Shown: positions 24,304 to 32,770, counted from the stretch's first letter. The stretch is 34,489 nt of DNA from GCA-002282575 sp964493995 (GCA_964493995.1 CAZBQD010000019.1:1-34489), one strand, 5' to 3'. Notes: generated by a model from the letters alone, not told the origin. Program-made: numbers and translations.

Positions 24304-24819
24304 ATGAAAGCAGCCATAACCAGCATCGGTTTACTCTTGTCTCTTTTATACTTACCCCAAGCGCAAGCCGATGTGCTTATTTCGGGCGTTGTTCAGACGG
24401 TGATTAGTGGTGATCAAATCATCATCAGCCATGCTGATTTGGGTCAGCAGCCCATCCGTTTGGCGCAAATCGATGCTCCCGAATTGGCTTTACAGGCTTG
24501 CATAGCGCAACCCTGGGCAGATGTGGCGCAAAAAGCTTTAAGTCAACAGTTGCTGGGAATGAGCGTGCAAGCCAGTTGTTTAGAGCGACTCGATAGTGAA
24601 GGCTTTGCTATCTGTCAAGTTGCGGTTGACGGAGAGAACATCAATCAATGGATGTTGTCACAAGGTCATGCTTGGTTTGATCGCTCTTTAGGCAACAATA
24701 TTTGGTTACAGCAGCTTGAACAAGAAGCCAAGCGTAAACGGCAAGGATTGTGGGGTAATGCTGCTAGCGCTATACCGCCTTGGCAGCAACGCGCTCAGTG
24801 TAGTGGAAATCGACGTTGA
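24304..24819 (+). CDS. Secreted SNase-like (thermonuclease-fold) protein, catalytic Arg missing
   Basis: The ATG at 24304, with GGAG upstream and a clear signal peptide (MKAAITSIGLLLSLLYLPQAQA), was preferred to an in-frame start at 24250. This gives 171 residues. The staphylococcal-nuclease fold is recognisable: SGDQIII with Asp37, IRLAQIDAPE with Arg52, Asp57 and Glu60 (the spacing of Arg35, Asp40, Glu43 in the Staphylococcus enzyme), NQWMLSQGHAWF, and the closing AKRKRQGLWG. The second catalytic arginine, normally in a DRYGR-x-LA motif, is absent: the region reads DSEGFAICQV. Four cysteines suggest periplasmic disulfides. It may bind nucleic acid without cutting, or cut poorly. Confidence 0.8.
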   Translation: MKAAITSIGLLLSLLYLPQAQADVLISGVVQTVISGDQIIISHADLGQQPIRLAQIDAPELALQACIAQPWADVAQKALSQQLLGMSVQASCLERLDSEGFAICQVAVDGENINQWMLSQGHAWFDRSLGNNIWLQQLEQEAKRKRQGLWGNAASAIPPWQQRAQCSGNRR

Positions 24820-24927
24820 GTTGAAGTCTAATTTTTTTTTTGAAATATAACCGATTTAATTACAATAAGTTGATTGAATTAACTGATTCTGTCTGATCAT
24901 TTGCATGGTTTTTTTGTTACGTAATGC

Positions 24928-24956
24928 TTGCATTGGTGAGCTAGATGTCGTATTAT
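24928..24956 (+). promoter_or_regulatory. Promoter of the tRNA-Ser/tRNA-fMet unit
   Basis: TTGCAT (24928-24933) and TATTAT (24951-24956) are separated by exactly 17 bases and lie 15 bases ahead of the first tRNA. The only other notable thing in the gap from the nuclease-like gene is a T10 run at 24832-24841, which may mark the end of that gene's transcript, though no stable stem precedes it. Confidence 0.75.
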
Positions 24957-24970
24957 ATTCTTCTCGTTAC

Positions 24971-25058
24971 GGAGGAATGGCAGAGCGGTCGAATGCGGCG
25001 GTCTTGAAAACCGTTGAGGGTAATACCTCCGGGGGTTCGAATCCCTCTTCCTCCGCCA
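24971..25058 (+). tRNA. tRNA-Ser(UGA)
   Basis: An 88-base tRNA. The acceptor stem pairs GGAGGAA with TTCCTCC, followed by G and an encoded CCA. The anticodon loop CTTGAAA gives anticodon TGA. The long variable arm (TGAGGGTAATACCTCC) is the class II feature of serine tRNAs. The T-arm GGTTCGAATCC is standard. Confidence 0.98.
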
Positions 25059-25078
25059 ACGAGAAAAAATCACTCTAT

Positions 25079-25155
<77 letters not shown>

Positions 25156-25170
25156 ATTGAGTTCAAAAAT

Positions 25171-25200
25171 AAAACCCACCTTAGAGTGGGTTTTTTGTTA
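25171..25200 (+). terminator. Rho-independent terminator after the tRNA unit
   Basis: AAAACCCAC (25171-25179) and GTGGGTTTT (25186-25194) form a perfect 9-bp stem with loop CTTAGA, inside a T-run on the 3' side and an A-rich stretch on the 5' side. It should also work for the convergent TlpA-fusion gene ending at 25235. Confidence 0.93.
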
Positions 25201-25234
25201 TGTATCAAGCAGATGTTTTCTTTTCTTGCCCTCT

Positions 25235-26521
25235 CTACTTTGTGCTTTCTTCGTTTGTCTCATTGAGAAGCTGTTGAACTGTTTGACGTAATTCGGGCGA
25301 AAACCAGTCAGCTCCGCCAGTTAGAGCGTATCGAATACGTCCTTGTTTATCAATTAAAAAACTGGTTGGATAAGCAAATACTTTCCATGTTTGTGTCGAA
25401 GATTGTGTTTCATCTAACCAAATAGGGAAATGTAATTGATGTGTCTTAGCAAACACCTGAATTGACTCAGCCGATTCCCCCAAATTGACTGCAATTACAT
25501 TCAAACCATTTGATTTCTCGGCATCGAACAGCTTTTGCATAGATGGCATTTCGTGAACACAAGGCGGGCACCAACTTGCCCAAAAGTTGAGCAAGACTAC
25601 CTGACCTTTGAGTGCTGCCAAGTTGTGTTGTTTTTTAGATAAATCGGTTAAGGTCAAGGTTGGTGTTGTTTGATCGTTAAGTGGTAGTAGCTTACCTGTA
25701 TTGGACTTTTGTTTATGTTCAGTGCCATTTTTAGGTAAGGCTTGCCATTGCCGAGGTTGATGTTGTGTGACCAGTAGCCTCATCGCTTGTGTGATATGTC
25801 GTGCAAAATTAGGCGCATACTCTTGTTCATACTGATTGGCGTCAGGGCGGTAAAAGAAACGATCACGCATGCCTATCAATGGTCTTAACCAAACACTGGA
25901 GCCACCTTTTTCTAGTTGAGCGCTTAATTTCGATAATCCAGAGTAATAGGGAGACAAGCTGGGTTGAAAAATCCAAATCGGTGCATCCATTGCTTCGGTT
26001 ATCGATAAGTATTCAGCTACCTGCCCAGGATCAGGAGTTTTGCTTACAAGATTGGGACTGACTAAAATAATACCTGATTGTTTGCTCTGATCTACTTGTT
26101 GTCTTTGCCACTCACGCCAAGCGCTTAAAGCAAGCGGTGCGCCGCGACCAAAAGCCATTAAATAAACCCTTTCAGCTCGTGCAGCCGCCAGTGCTAATAG
26201 AGCGGCGACATCTTGTACTGGAACATTATTTAAGGCGGTTTCGCTAGGCGCTTGATCATAACTGGCAAACCAATCTGGTTGCCACACTGTGATATTTAGT
26301 TGTGTTAATGCTTGGGCAAGTTGTTCATACCCTTGGTCAAAGCCTTGCCTTGAAGGAATCATGATAACAAGTTCTTTGGATTTTTCTATCGGATAAGTCC
26401 TACCTAGCAGCGTTTGTCCAGTAGTTTGTAGTTGCCATTGTGTTTCTACTCCATTAGCCAGCGTTGGTTGTAAGAGTAACCATTTACTTAACATAAGAAG
26501 CGTGATAAACAACTTGAACAT
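25235..26521 (-). CDS. Fusion: DUF3530-like alpha/beta-hydrolase domain + TlpA-like thioredoxin
   Basis: A 428-residue exported protein (signal peptide about 1-22, LQPTLANG). Residues about 25-255 resemble DUF3530-type alpha/beta-hydrolase proteins: LVIMIPSRQGFDQGYEQLAQAL, ITVWQPDWF, then the elbow AFGRGAPLAL. There Arg126 stands where a catalytic Ser would be, so this half is probably not a hydrolase. After a polar linker (about 256-285), residues 286-420 are a TlpA/ResA-type thioredoxin with W-C317-P-P-C321 and the cis-proline segment AYPTSFLIDKQGRI. The C-terminal half should reduce or oxidise thiols in the periplasm. It is divergent from the czc-type operon. The fusion is seen directly; the combined role is unknown. 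Confidence 0.8.
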   Translation of the reverse strand: MFKLFITLLMLSKWLLLQPTLANGVETQWQLQTTGQTLLGRTYPIEKSKELVIMIPSRQGFDQGYEQLAQALTQLNITVWQPDWFASYDQAPSETALNNVPVQDVAALLALAAARAERVYLMAFGRGAPLALSAWREWQRQQVDQSKQSGIILVSPNLVSKTPDPGQVAEYLSITEAMDAPIWIFQPSLSPYYSGLSKLSAQLEKGGSSVWLRPLIGMRDRFFYRPDANQYEQEYAPNFARHITQAMRLLVTQHQPRQWQALPKNGTEHKQKSNTGKLLPLNDQTTPTLTLTDLSKKQHNLAALKGQVVLLNFWASWCPPCVHEMPSMQKLFDAEKSNGLNVIAVNLGESAESIQVFAKTHQLHFPIWLDETQSSTQTWKVFAYPTSFLIDKQGRIRYALTGGADWFSPELRQTVQQLLNETNEESTK

Positions 26522-26568
26522 TCAAGACTCTTTTATAATGAAATAAAATTTATAAGGCTATTATAACC

Positions 26569-26596
26569 TTTGTTTTGCCTAGTTTGTTTTGCCTAG
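26569..26596. repeat. Perfect 14-base tandem duplication
   Basis: TTTGTTTTGCCTAG occurs twice head to tail (26569-26582, 26583-26596) in the 158-base divergent gap between the TlpA fusion and the efflux operon. A candidate TATAAT for the minus-strand gene sits beside it (ATTATA at 26560-26565). The duplication may be slippage or may repeat a regulator-binding site. On the plus strand TACAAT at 26662-26667 could be a -10 for the efflux operon, though no matching -35 is seen. Confidence 0.6.
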
Positions 26597-26679
26597 TTTA
26601 ATTTAACCTAAAAACAAGATGTGATTGAGCGAAATTCATCACCTTGTCACCTTCTTTCAGCTACAATTAAGCTGTTTTT

Positions 26680-27972
26680 ATGACATATCTTTGGGTCGGG
26701 TTTTCAGTGCGTTTTTTTAGTTGGATGGGATTGGCATTATTGCCCTTGTCGATGTCAGTTGCAGCCGTTACACCAGTGACGGAACAGCAAGTTTTGCAAA
26801 TATTTTTACATAAAAACTTACCATTGTTGGCTGGCCAGGCGCAAATAGAGATGGCTAATGCAGAGTTGCTGATTGCTCAACAAATCATCAATCCAAAAGC
26901 CTCTTTATCAGTATCCGGAATTGGTGACCAAAAAAACTGGTCAGCAGGCGGTAGCTACTGGGATAGACCTTACAATAACAACATTACCCTAACACAGCTG
27001 GTTGAAACAGCAGGCAAGCGACAACTTCGGATTCAGGGTGCGGAGTTGGGGTTACAAGCGCAGCAGTTATTGTTTGAAGACTTGTTACGAGCATTAAAGC
27101 GTGATGTATTGATTGGTTATTATCAAGTAGTTAAAGATCAGTTGGTAGTACAACTATCTAATGAAATATTAGAAAAGCTGAATGAGACCTCTCGTGCTAA
27201 CTTTTTACGTCTTAAGGCAGGCGATATTTCCGAGACGGAATACAATCGTATTGAAGTTGCCGTGTTAAAGGCAAAAACAGATGCTGATCAGGCAAGGTTG
27301 GCATTAGTCCAGTCGCGTCAGCAACTTGCCGAGTTACTGGTATATGAAATTCACCCTGAGGTGTTGAATGTGACTAACCAATTTCCGCAACGCGCTCGTC
27401 CTGATTTTTCCAAAACAGCGGATTGGGTAGCTAACGCGCTAAATCAACGTTCAGACTTTCAAGCAGCCGATTTACAGGTTAATCGCCAACAAAAACAAGT
27501 GGAGTTAGCGCAAAAACAGGTTATTCCAGATGTTGAGCTGGGTGTTCAGGCGGTACATGATCCTAGTGCTGCCTCACGTGATAGTGTTGGTTTGGGAATC
27601 AGCGTTAGTCTACCACTTTGGCATCAATATCAGGGTGAGGTATCACAAGCGAGAGCCAACAAGAGGCTGAGTGAATTAGGTTTATTACAATTAAAACAAC
27701 AGATCAAAACTCAAGTTTTGCAGTCGTTAGCACAATATGAACAAAAAGAACGCGTTCTACAAAGATATAACCAAGAATTAATTGGTAGAGCGACACAAAT
27801 TCGAGCTTCTTCCCTGATTGCTTACCAACAGGGGGCTATTTCATTGCTCGAATTATTAGATGCCGAAAATAATTACCGTTCAACCATGTTGGGTTATACA
27901 CAAGCACAGTTTGATTTGGTGCAAGCACAGCTGAATTTCGATTATGCCATTGGCAAACAGGAAGGAAAATAA
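26680..27972 (+). CDS. czcC: TolC-family outer-membrane efflux protein (CzcC-type)
   Basis: A 430-residue protein with a signal peptide (cleavage near residue 29, SVAA). Long alpha-helical, Gln- and Leu-rich repeats in two similar halves are the outer-membrane-channel pattern (LFEDLLRALKRDVLIGYYQVV, then LKAGDISETEYNRIEVAVLKAK in the first half; AYQQGAISLLELLDAENNYRSTML in the second). It is the first gene of a three-part RND pump operon and would form the outer-membrane channel. The next gene starts after three bases. CzcC/CusC is inferred from the HME-type pump behind it; the exact metal is not readable. Ribosome site is weak. Confidence 0.88.
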   Translation: MTYLWVGFSVRFFSWMGLALLPLSMSVAAVTPVTEQQVLQIFLHKNLPLLAGQAQIEMANAELLIAQQIINPKASLSVSGIGDQKNWSAGGSYWDRPYNNNITLTQLVETAGKRQLRIQGAELGLQAQQLLFEDLLRALKRDVLIGYYQVVKDQLVVQLSNEILEKLNETSRANFLRLKAGDISETEYNRIEVAVLKAKTDADQARLALVQSRQQLAELLVYEIHPEVLNVTNQFPQRARPDFSKTADWVANALNQRSDFQAADLQVNRQQKQVELAQKQVIPDVELGVQAVHDPSAASRDSVGLGISVSLPLWHQYQGEVSQARANKRLSELGLLQLKQQIKTQVLQSLAQYEQKERVLQRYNQELIGRATQIRASSLIAYQQGAISLLELLDAENNYRSTMLGYTQAQFDLVQAQLNFDYAIGKQEGK

Positions 27973-27975
27973 TGA

Positions 27976-29124
27976 ATGATTAGGTTTGTCACCATTTTGT
28001 TATTGCTGGGTTTGTTGACAGCTTGTGAAGATTCACAAAATAGTGCCAGTTCTGTTTCCAGTGAAGTCACTTTTTTTAGTGATGGTGATGAAGTTGTGGT
28101 GACTGAACAGGATTACCGATTTAAACAACTGGGTTTTTATACGTTGGTGTTAGATGATGCTCCTATTTTGCCGCCAGCGAGTGCCAGTCTTGCTTACGAT
28201 GAAACTAAAACACTAAGACTCACTTCTCCCATTAGTGGCCGTGTTATCTCCGAACCACTGCCACTGGGTAAGCAGGTAGTGAAAGGGGACGTGGTACTTA
28301 AGCTGGATAGTCCTGACTTTAATGATGCTTTGTCTGCCTTAGAAAAGGCGACAGCCAATCAAAAGCTAGCCAAAGAATCCTTTGCACGGGCGCAGCGCTT
28401 ATTTGATGCCAAAGTCATGTCACGTAAAGATTATGAACAAGAATTGGATGGGTTAACTCAGGCAAATTCGGAATTTGAACGCGCTCGCAAATATTTAGAA
28501 AAGCTGGGTGTGCAAGCCGGTGGGGTGAGTATGCAAACCGGCGCTTTTCATCTGCGTTCTCCCTTAGCCGGCACGGTAACGGAAGTGAAAGTTAATCCGG
28601 GTATGGAAGTGCGCCCCGACCTGTCTGATCCGCTTTATGTGATTTCGGATTTAAGTCATCTGTGGTTATGGATTGATGTGTTTGAAAAAGACATTGCTCA
28701 GATAGCGCTGGGTCAACCCATTACGGTTAAGGTAGCTTCTTGGCCAGATTATGCCTTTTATGGCAAGGTCGATTACATCAGTCAGGTAGTCAATGCTCAA
28801 ACGCGCTCTATTCAGGTGCGTTGCCAACTGGATAATAGTGAACTTAAATTGCGTCCTGCCATGCATGCTCAGGTATCTATTCGCAACTTAAATCAACAAC
28901 CTAACCTACAAGTGCCTTTGACCGCTGTGGTCACGGAGGGTGAAAAACATTATGTCTTTTTGCGTGTTGCACCAGACAGATTCCGCTGGCAAGAGGTGAC
29001 GCTGGGTATGCGTTTTGCCCAAACGGCTATTGTAAAAAGCGGGTTGGATAAAGGCGATCAAGTTATCAGTAATGGTGCTTTGTCCTTGCGTCGTGATGTG
29101 TTGTTGTTGAATAGCGAACAGTAA
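27976..29124 (+). CDS. czcB: RND efflux periplasmic adaptor lipoprotein (CzcB-type)
   Basis: A 382-residue membrane-fusion protein anchored as a lipoprotein: signal sequence with lipobox LLTAC at residues 13-17. A barrel-sandwich/lipoyl part (RLTSPISGRVISEPLPLGKQVVKGDVVLKL at about 81-110), a coiled-coil hairpin (about 115-175, LEKATANQKLAKESFARAQRLFDAK), the returning lipoyl half (FHLRSPLAGTVTEVKVNPG) and a beta-barrel domain (ITVKVASWPDYAFYGKVDYI) appear in the normal order. It links the pump to the outer-membrane channel. Metal-binding Met or His clusters like those of CusB are not evident. The pump gene follows after 15 bases. Confidence 0.92.
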   Translation: MIRFVTILLLLGLLTACEDSQNSASSVSSEVTFFSDGDEVVVTEQDYRFKQLGFYTLVLDDAPILPPASASLAYDETKTLRLTSPISGRVISEPLPLGKQVVKGDVVLKLDSPDFNDALSALEKATANQKLAKESFARAQRLFDAKVMSRKDYEQELDGLTQANSEFERARKYLEKLGVQAGGVSMQTGAFHLRSPLAGTVTEVKVNPGMEVRPDLSDPLYVISDLSHLWLWIDVFEKDIAQIALGQPITVKVASWPDYAFYGKVDYISQVVNAQTRSIQVRCQLDNSELKLRPAMHAQVSIRNLNQQPNLQVPLTAVVTEGEKHYVFLRVAPDRFRWQEVTLGMRFAQTAIVKSGLDKGDQVISNGALSLRRDVLLLNSEQ

Positions 29125-29139
29125 TCGGTTGTTATTATT

Positions 29140-32100
29140 ATGATTCGAAATATGCTTGTTTTCGCCTTACAGCAACGCTGGATGGTCATTATTATTACCG
29201 CTTTAATGGCCATTTATGGCGCTTTGGTTTATGAGCGTCTGCCCGTTCAGGCCTTTCCCGATGTGCAAAACGTTTATGTGGTGGTCATCAGTCAATATCC
29301 TAACCAATCGGCAGAAGAGGTAGAAAAACTTGTCAGTATGCCCATTGAGCGAGCCATTAATGGGGCGCCCAAACTGATGCATGTGCGTTCTGTGTCTACC
29401 TTTGGCCTGTCTGTGGTGACGGCGACATTCAATGACGATGCAGAAGATTATTTTTCCCGGCAACAAGTGTTAGAACGCTTAAAGCAAGCCGATTTGCCAG
29501 CTGGTGTTCAACCCGTGCTCGGGCCGCTCACCACGGGTGTGGGCGAAATTTACCGTTATGTGGTGCACAGCGACAATTTACCCTTAACTGAAATTCGCGC
29601 CTTGCAGGATTGGGTCATTGCCCCCCACATTAAAACAGCACCCGGTGTGGCCGATGTTTCTAGCTTTGGTGGTCAGGTTAAACAATACCAAGTGAATCTT
29701 GACCCTGAACGTTTGCGTTCCTTTGGTCTGAGTGCAGGTCAGGTCATGGATGCACTGAGTGCTAATAACAGCAACACTGGCGGTGGTGTACTTGTCAGTG
29801 GCGAGCAAGCGATGGTCATCCGTGGTATTGGCTTGTTGCAAACACTGGAAGACATCGCGCAGGTGGTTGTAGTCAATCTGAATGGCACCACTCCCGTGCG
29901 CGTGCGCGATGTGGGGCGGGTCGAAATCGGTCATCAGGAACGCACTGGGATTGTCGGTTATAACACCGAAGATGATGTGTCGCTGGGCATTGTAATGATG
30001 ACTAAAGGCGGTGATTCAGTCCAGATTATTGAGGGTGTCAAACAGCGTATTGATGAGTTGAACGAGGTGCTATTGCCCCCGGGAACGCGCATCGAAATGG
30101 TCAACGATCGTACCAAGCTGGTGACACACACCGTTCATACTGTCACCGATAATTTATTGCATGGCGCTGCTCTGGTGGTGATCATTCTATTGGTTTTCTT
30201 GATGCGCCCCATTGCAGCGCTGCTGGTGGCAATTATCATCCCTCTATCGCTGCTCTTTGCTTTTATTCTCATGAGCTTAAAAGGGGTATCGGCTAACCTC
30301 ATTTCATTAGGCGCCATCGACTTCGGTATTATTGTTGACTCAACGGTGGTGTTGGTCGAGGCAGTGATGGTGAAATTGAGCGCCGATATGGCGCAGGGTG
30401 CATCCCTATTGCATCGTCGTCAAACCCTCGTAACGGTTGGTAGTCAAATGATTCGTCCGATTTTGTTTTCAAAAATCATTTTAATTGCCGCCTTTTTACC
30501 TGTGCTGACGTTCAGTCAGGTCGAGGGCAAAATGTTTACACCCATGGCACTGACCCTGACCTTTGCGCTGCTCGGTTCGGTCTTGCTCACGCTGTTTTTA
30601 GTGCCTTCGATGATGAGTTTCTTTTTAGATCAGAGACTTTCTGAACGTCATAATCCGTTGATGGAAAAAACGGCTCAATTTTATCAACGTTTATTAGCCT
30701 TTTTACTCAGTATGCCTAAGCGCGTGCTTTCTGTGGCTGTGTTGTTGTTGATTTTAAGCCTTTCCATGGTGAAGCAACTAGGCACGGAGTTTATGCCCAA
30801 GTTTGATGAAGGGAATATCTGGCTGACAGTGGTACTGCCGACCTCCACATCCTTACAAGAAAGCAAGGCCGTTGAACGACAAGTGCGTGATGTGCTGATG
30901 GGTTTTCCAGAAGTGAAATTAGTGGTCAGTCATTTGGGTCGCCCCGAGGATGGTACCGACAGCAAAGGGTTTAATAGCATGGAAATCCATGTCGAATTAG
31001 AACCCAAAGAAACATGGCGCTATGCCAGTAAAGTAGCCTTGATTGAAGCCATTAAAGAGCAAGTGAGTGTGTTTTCTGGTCTAACGTTTAATTTTTCTCA
31101 ACAAATCCAAGCCAGTGTGGAAGAAGCGATTTCAGGCTCTCAGGGTGAAGTGGTGATTAAACTTTATGGGTTAGAACTGGCGGTGATGCAAGAAAAAGCC
31201 AATCAAATTGTCGCACTTCTCAATCGTATTCAAGGGTCTGCCGATGTCGCTGCTGAGCAGCAAATGGGCGCGGGTGAGGCGCAACTGGTCATTAATCGTG
31301 CCAAGTCAGCCATGTATGGGTTAAGCGTTGCCGATGTGCATAAAGAAATCGAAGTGGCTCTGGGCGGAGGCGTGGCAACGCAAATTTTAGAAGGCGAACG
31401 TCGATTTGATTTGCAGGTGCGCTTACAGCAACAAGGACGCGATTCGATGGCGGCAATGAGTGATTTACTCATTCCTACGCCGAGCGGGCAATTAATTCCG
31501 CTGGGTGAGGTGGCCGATATGCAATTAAAAACGGGCGCTAACCGTATTTCTCGTGAAAGCAACTACCGACGCATCGCCATTAAATCCAATTTGGTTGACC
31601 GAGATCAAGGCTCGTTTGTTAAAGAAGCCATGAAGCGCGTGCATGAAGAGGTAGAGCTACCGGCCGGTTATCGTTTGGTGTGGTCGGGAGAATTTGAAAA
31701 TCAACAACGGGCGATGCAGCGCTTGTATGTGATTGTGCCTATTTCCTTATTGCTGATTTTTGCCTTGTTGTTTTGGGCTTTCAAGTCGGCGGCGCAAGCG
31801 TTGCTCGTCATGCTGACGGTGCCTTTTGCCATTGCCGGTGGCATTTTGTTACTATGGGTGCTGGGCGTTAATTTGAGTATTTCTGCCGCCGTTGGTTTTA
31901 TTGTGTTGTTCGGCATTGCGGTGCAAAATGGCGTCGTATTAATGGAGTACATTAATTACTTGAGAGCGAGTGGCGAGCAGGATTTGCAAGCCATTCAAGA
32001 TGGCGCTAAGGCGCGTTTGCGTCCGGTTTTGATGACGGCGCTGATGGCTATTTTGGGTCTATTACCCGCTGCCTTGTCAACGGGTGTGGGTGCCGAGGCA

Positions 32101-32223
32101 ACGCGTCCTTTTGCATTGGCGATTATCGGTGGCTTAGTGACGGCTACCTTGGCAACACTCATGTTATTGCCGGTCATTTATTGGTTGTGGTTGCGCAGAC
32201 AAACTGTGAAAATCCAGGCTTAA
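29140..32223 (+). CDS. czcA: RND-family heavy-metal efflux pump (CzcA/CusA-type)
   Basis: A 1027-residue inner-membrane transporter with the HME-RND layout: N-terminal helix, a large periplasmic domain, six helices, a second periplasmic domain, six helices. The start VYERLPVQAFPDVQNVYV matches the CzcA/CusA pattern. The proton/cation-pathway acids Asp394, Asp400 and Glu407 in IDFGIIVDSTVVLVEA keep the 6- and 7-residue spacing of Asp402/Asp408/Glu415 known from Cupriavidus CzcA. FGIAVQNGVVLMEYIN is the matching fourth-half motif. It works with the two upstream genes to expel metal ions driven by protons. Divalent (Zn/Co/Cd) versus monovalent (Cu/Ag) specificity cannot be assigned here; no Met-rich relay is obvious. 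Confidence 0.93.
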   Translation: MIRNMLVFALQQRWMVIIITALMAIYGALVYERLPVQAFPDVQNVYVVVISQYPNQSAEEVEKLVSMPIERAINGAPKLMHVRSVSTFGLSVVTATFNDDAEDYFSRQQVLERLKQADLPAGVQPVLGPLTTGVGEIYRYVVHSDNLPLTEIRALQDWVIAPHIKTAPGVADVSSFGGQVKQYQVNLDPERLRSFGLSAGQVMDALSANNSNTGGGVLVSGEQAMVIRGIGLLQTLEDIAQVVVVNLNGTTPVRVRDVGRVEIGHQERTGIVGYNTEDDVSLGIVMMTKGGDSVQIIEGVKQRIDELNEVLLPPGTRIEMVNDRTKLVTHTVHTVTDNLLHGAALVVIILLVFLMRPIAALLVAIIIPLSLLFAFILMSLKGVSANLISLGAIDFGIIVDSTVVLVEAVMVKLSADMAQGASLLHRRQTLVTVGSQMIRPILFSKIILIAAFLPVLTFSQVEGKMFTPMALTLTFALLGSVLLTLFLVPSMMSFFLDQRLSERHNPLMEKTAQFYQRLLAFLLSMPKRVLSVAVLLLILSLSMVKQLGTEFMPKFDEGNIWLTVVLPTSTSLQESKAVERQVRDVLMGFPEVKLVVSHLGRPEDGTDSKGFNSMEIHVELEPKETWRYASKVALIEAIKEQVSVFSGLTFNFSQQIQASVEEAISGSQGEVVIKLYGLELAVMQEKANQIVALLNRIQGSADVAAEQQMGAGEAQLVINRAKSAMYGLSVADVHKEIEVALGGGVATQILEGERRFDLQVRLQQQGRDSMAAMSDLLIPTPSGQLIPLGEVADMQLKTGANRISRESNYRRIAIKSNLVDRDQGSFVKEAMKRVHEEVELPAGYRLVWSGEFENQQRAMQRLYVIVPISLLLIFALLFWAFKSAAQALLVMLTVPFAIAGGILLLWVLGVNLSISAAVGFIVLFGIAVQNGVVLMEYINYLRASGEQDLQAIQDGAKARLRPVLMTALMAILGLLPAALSTGVGAEATRPFALAIIGGLVTATLATLMLLPVIYWLWLRRQTVKIQA

Positions 32224-32241
32224 GATAAGGGGATTGATAAA

Positions 32242-32556
32242 ATGCAGGAAATACGCGCTTACATTAAGCCTTTTATGCTAGAAAAACTCGCGCTAACGCT
32301 GATGGAGTTGCCTCAGTTTCCCGGTATGTCGGCGATGACCATTAAGGGCTTTGGTAAAGAGCGGGTTGATCGTCTGCAAGAATTTGACCCCTTCATCGAA
32401 AAAGTCCGTATCGAAATGATGGTACCAGATGAGATGGTCGATCAAATTGTGCAGATTATTCTTACCGAAGCCCACTCAGGTAATCCAGGCGATGGCAAAG
32501 TCTATGTTGCGCCTATTAGTCGCGCTTTCAGTATTCGCTCTCAATCAGAAGAATAG
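32242..32556 (+). CDS. P-II-like regulator of the efflux-linked (PII-NG) group
   Basis: A 104-residue PII-fold protein starting MQEIRAYIKPFMLEKLALTLMEL and carrying TIKGFGKER and VRIEMMVPDEMVDQIVQIIL. It follows the czcA-type gene by 18 bases and is almost certainly part of that operon. The T-loop region (GFGKERVDRLQEFDPFIEKV) is short and lacks the tyrosine that is uridylylated in GlnB/GlnK, and the C-terminal signature is GDGKVYVAPIS. A subgroup of PII proteins without the classic signatures, encoded beside heavy-metal efflux pumps, has been described as PII-NG. Its ligand and target are not known to me. It probably tunes the pump, not nitrogen metabolism. Confidence 0.85.
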   Translation: MQEIRAYIKPFMLEKLALTLMELPQFPGMSAMTIKGFGKERVDRLQEFDPFIEKVRIEMMVPDEMVDQIVQIILTEAHSGNPGDGKVYVAPISRAFSIRSQSEE

Positions 32557-32591
32557 GTTTGAGAAGTCAGTCTCCTAGGCTGCTCATTTAA

Positions 32592-32661
32592 CCGTTCGTG
32601 GTGAGCCTGTCGAACCACTGCTTTCTTACTTGTACCCCTTCGACAAGCTCAGGGTGAACGG
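32592..32661. repeat. Long inverted repeat (CCGTTC...TGAGC...TGTCGAA type)
   Basis: Arms 32592-32614 and 32639-32661 (23 bases each) are complementary except for a 4-base block and one further base, around a 24-base loop. Shared pieces are CCGTTC, TGAGC and TGTCGAA. From memory, this consensus is a widespread extragenic repeat in many bacterial genomes. It sits between the P-II-like gene and the Na/Pi transporter gene and is bracketed by near-identical 13-mers, GTCTCCTAGGCTG (32570-32582) and GTCTCCTATGCTG (32693-32705). Confidence 0.75.
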
Positions 32662-32731
32662 AAATGTTCTTTAAGTGAACAGTATTGGGCCTGTCTCCTA
32701 TGCTGACGCTGCTAATAGCTGATAGATTGCA

Positions 32732-32770
32732 GCTTTGCTGTTAAGAAGTTCCTAACCCTAACAGCAAAGC
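32732..32770. other. Perfect 11-bp hairpin upstream of the Na/Pi transporter
   Basis: GCTTTGCTGTT (32732-32742) and AACAGCAAAGC (32760-32770) are perfectly complementary around a 17-base loop. No T-run follows within six bases in a way typical of a terminator, though an ATTTATTTTTT stretch begins at about 32777. It may be an attenuating or terminating hairpin for upstream transcription, or an operator. Confidence 0.55.

Noticed and set aside
26680..32556. Assigning copper/silver (Cus) specificity to the RND operon
   Set aside because: No Met-rich relay or CusF-like gene is visible; only the heavy-metal RND class can be supported.
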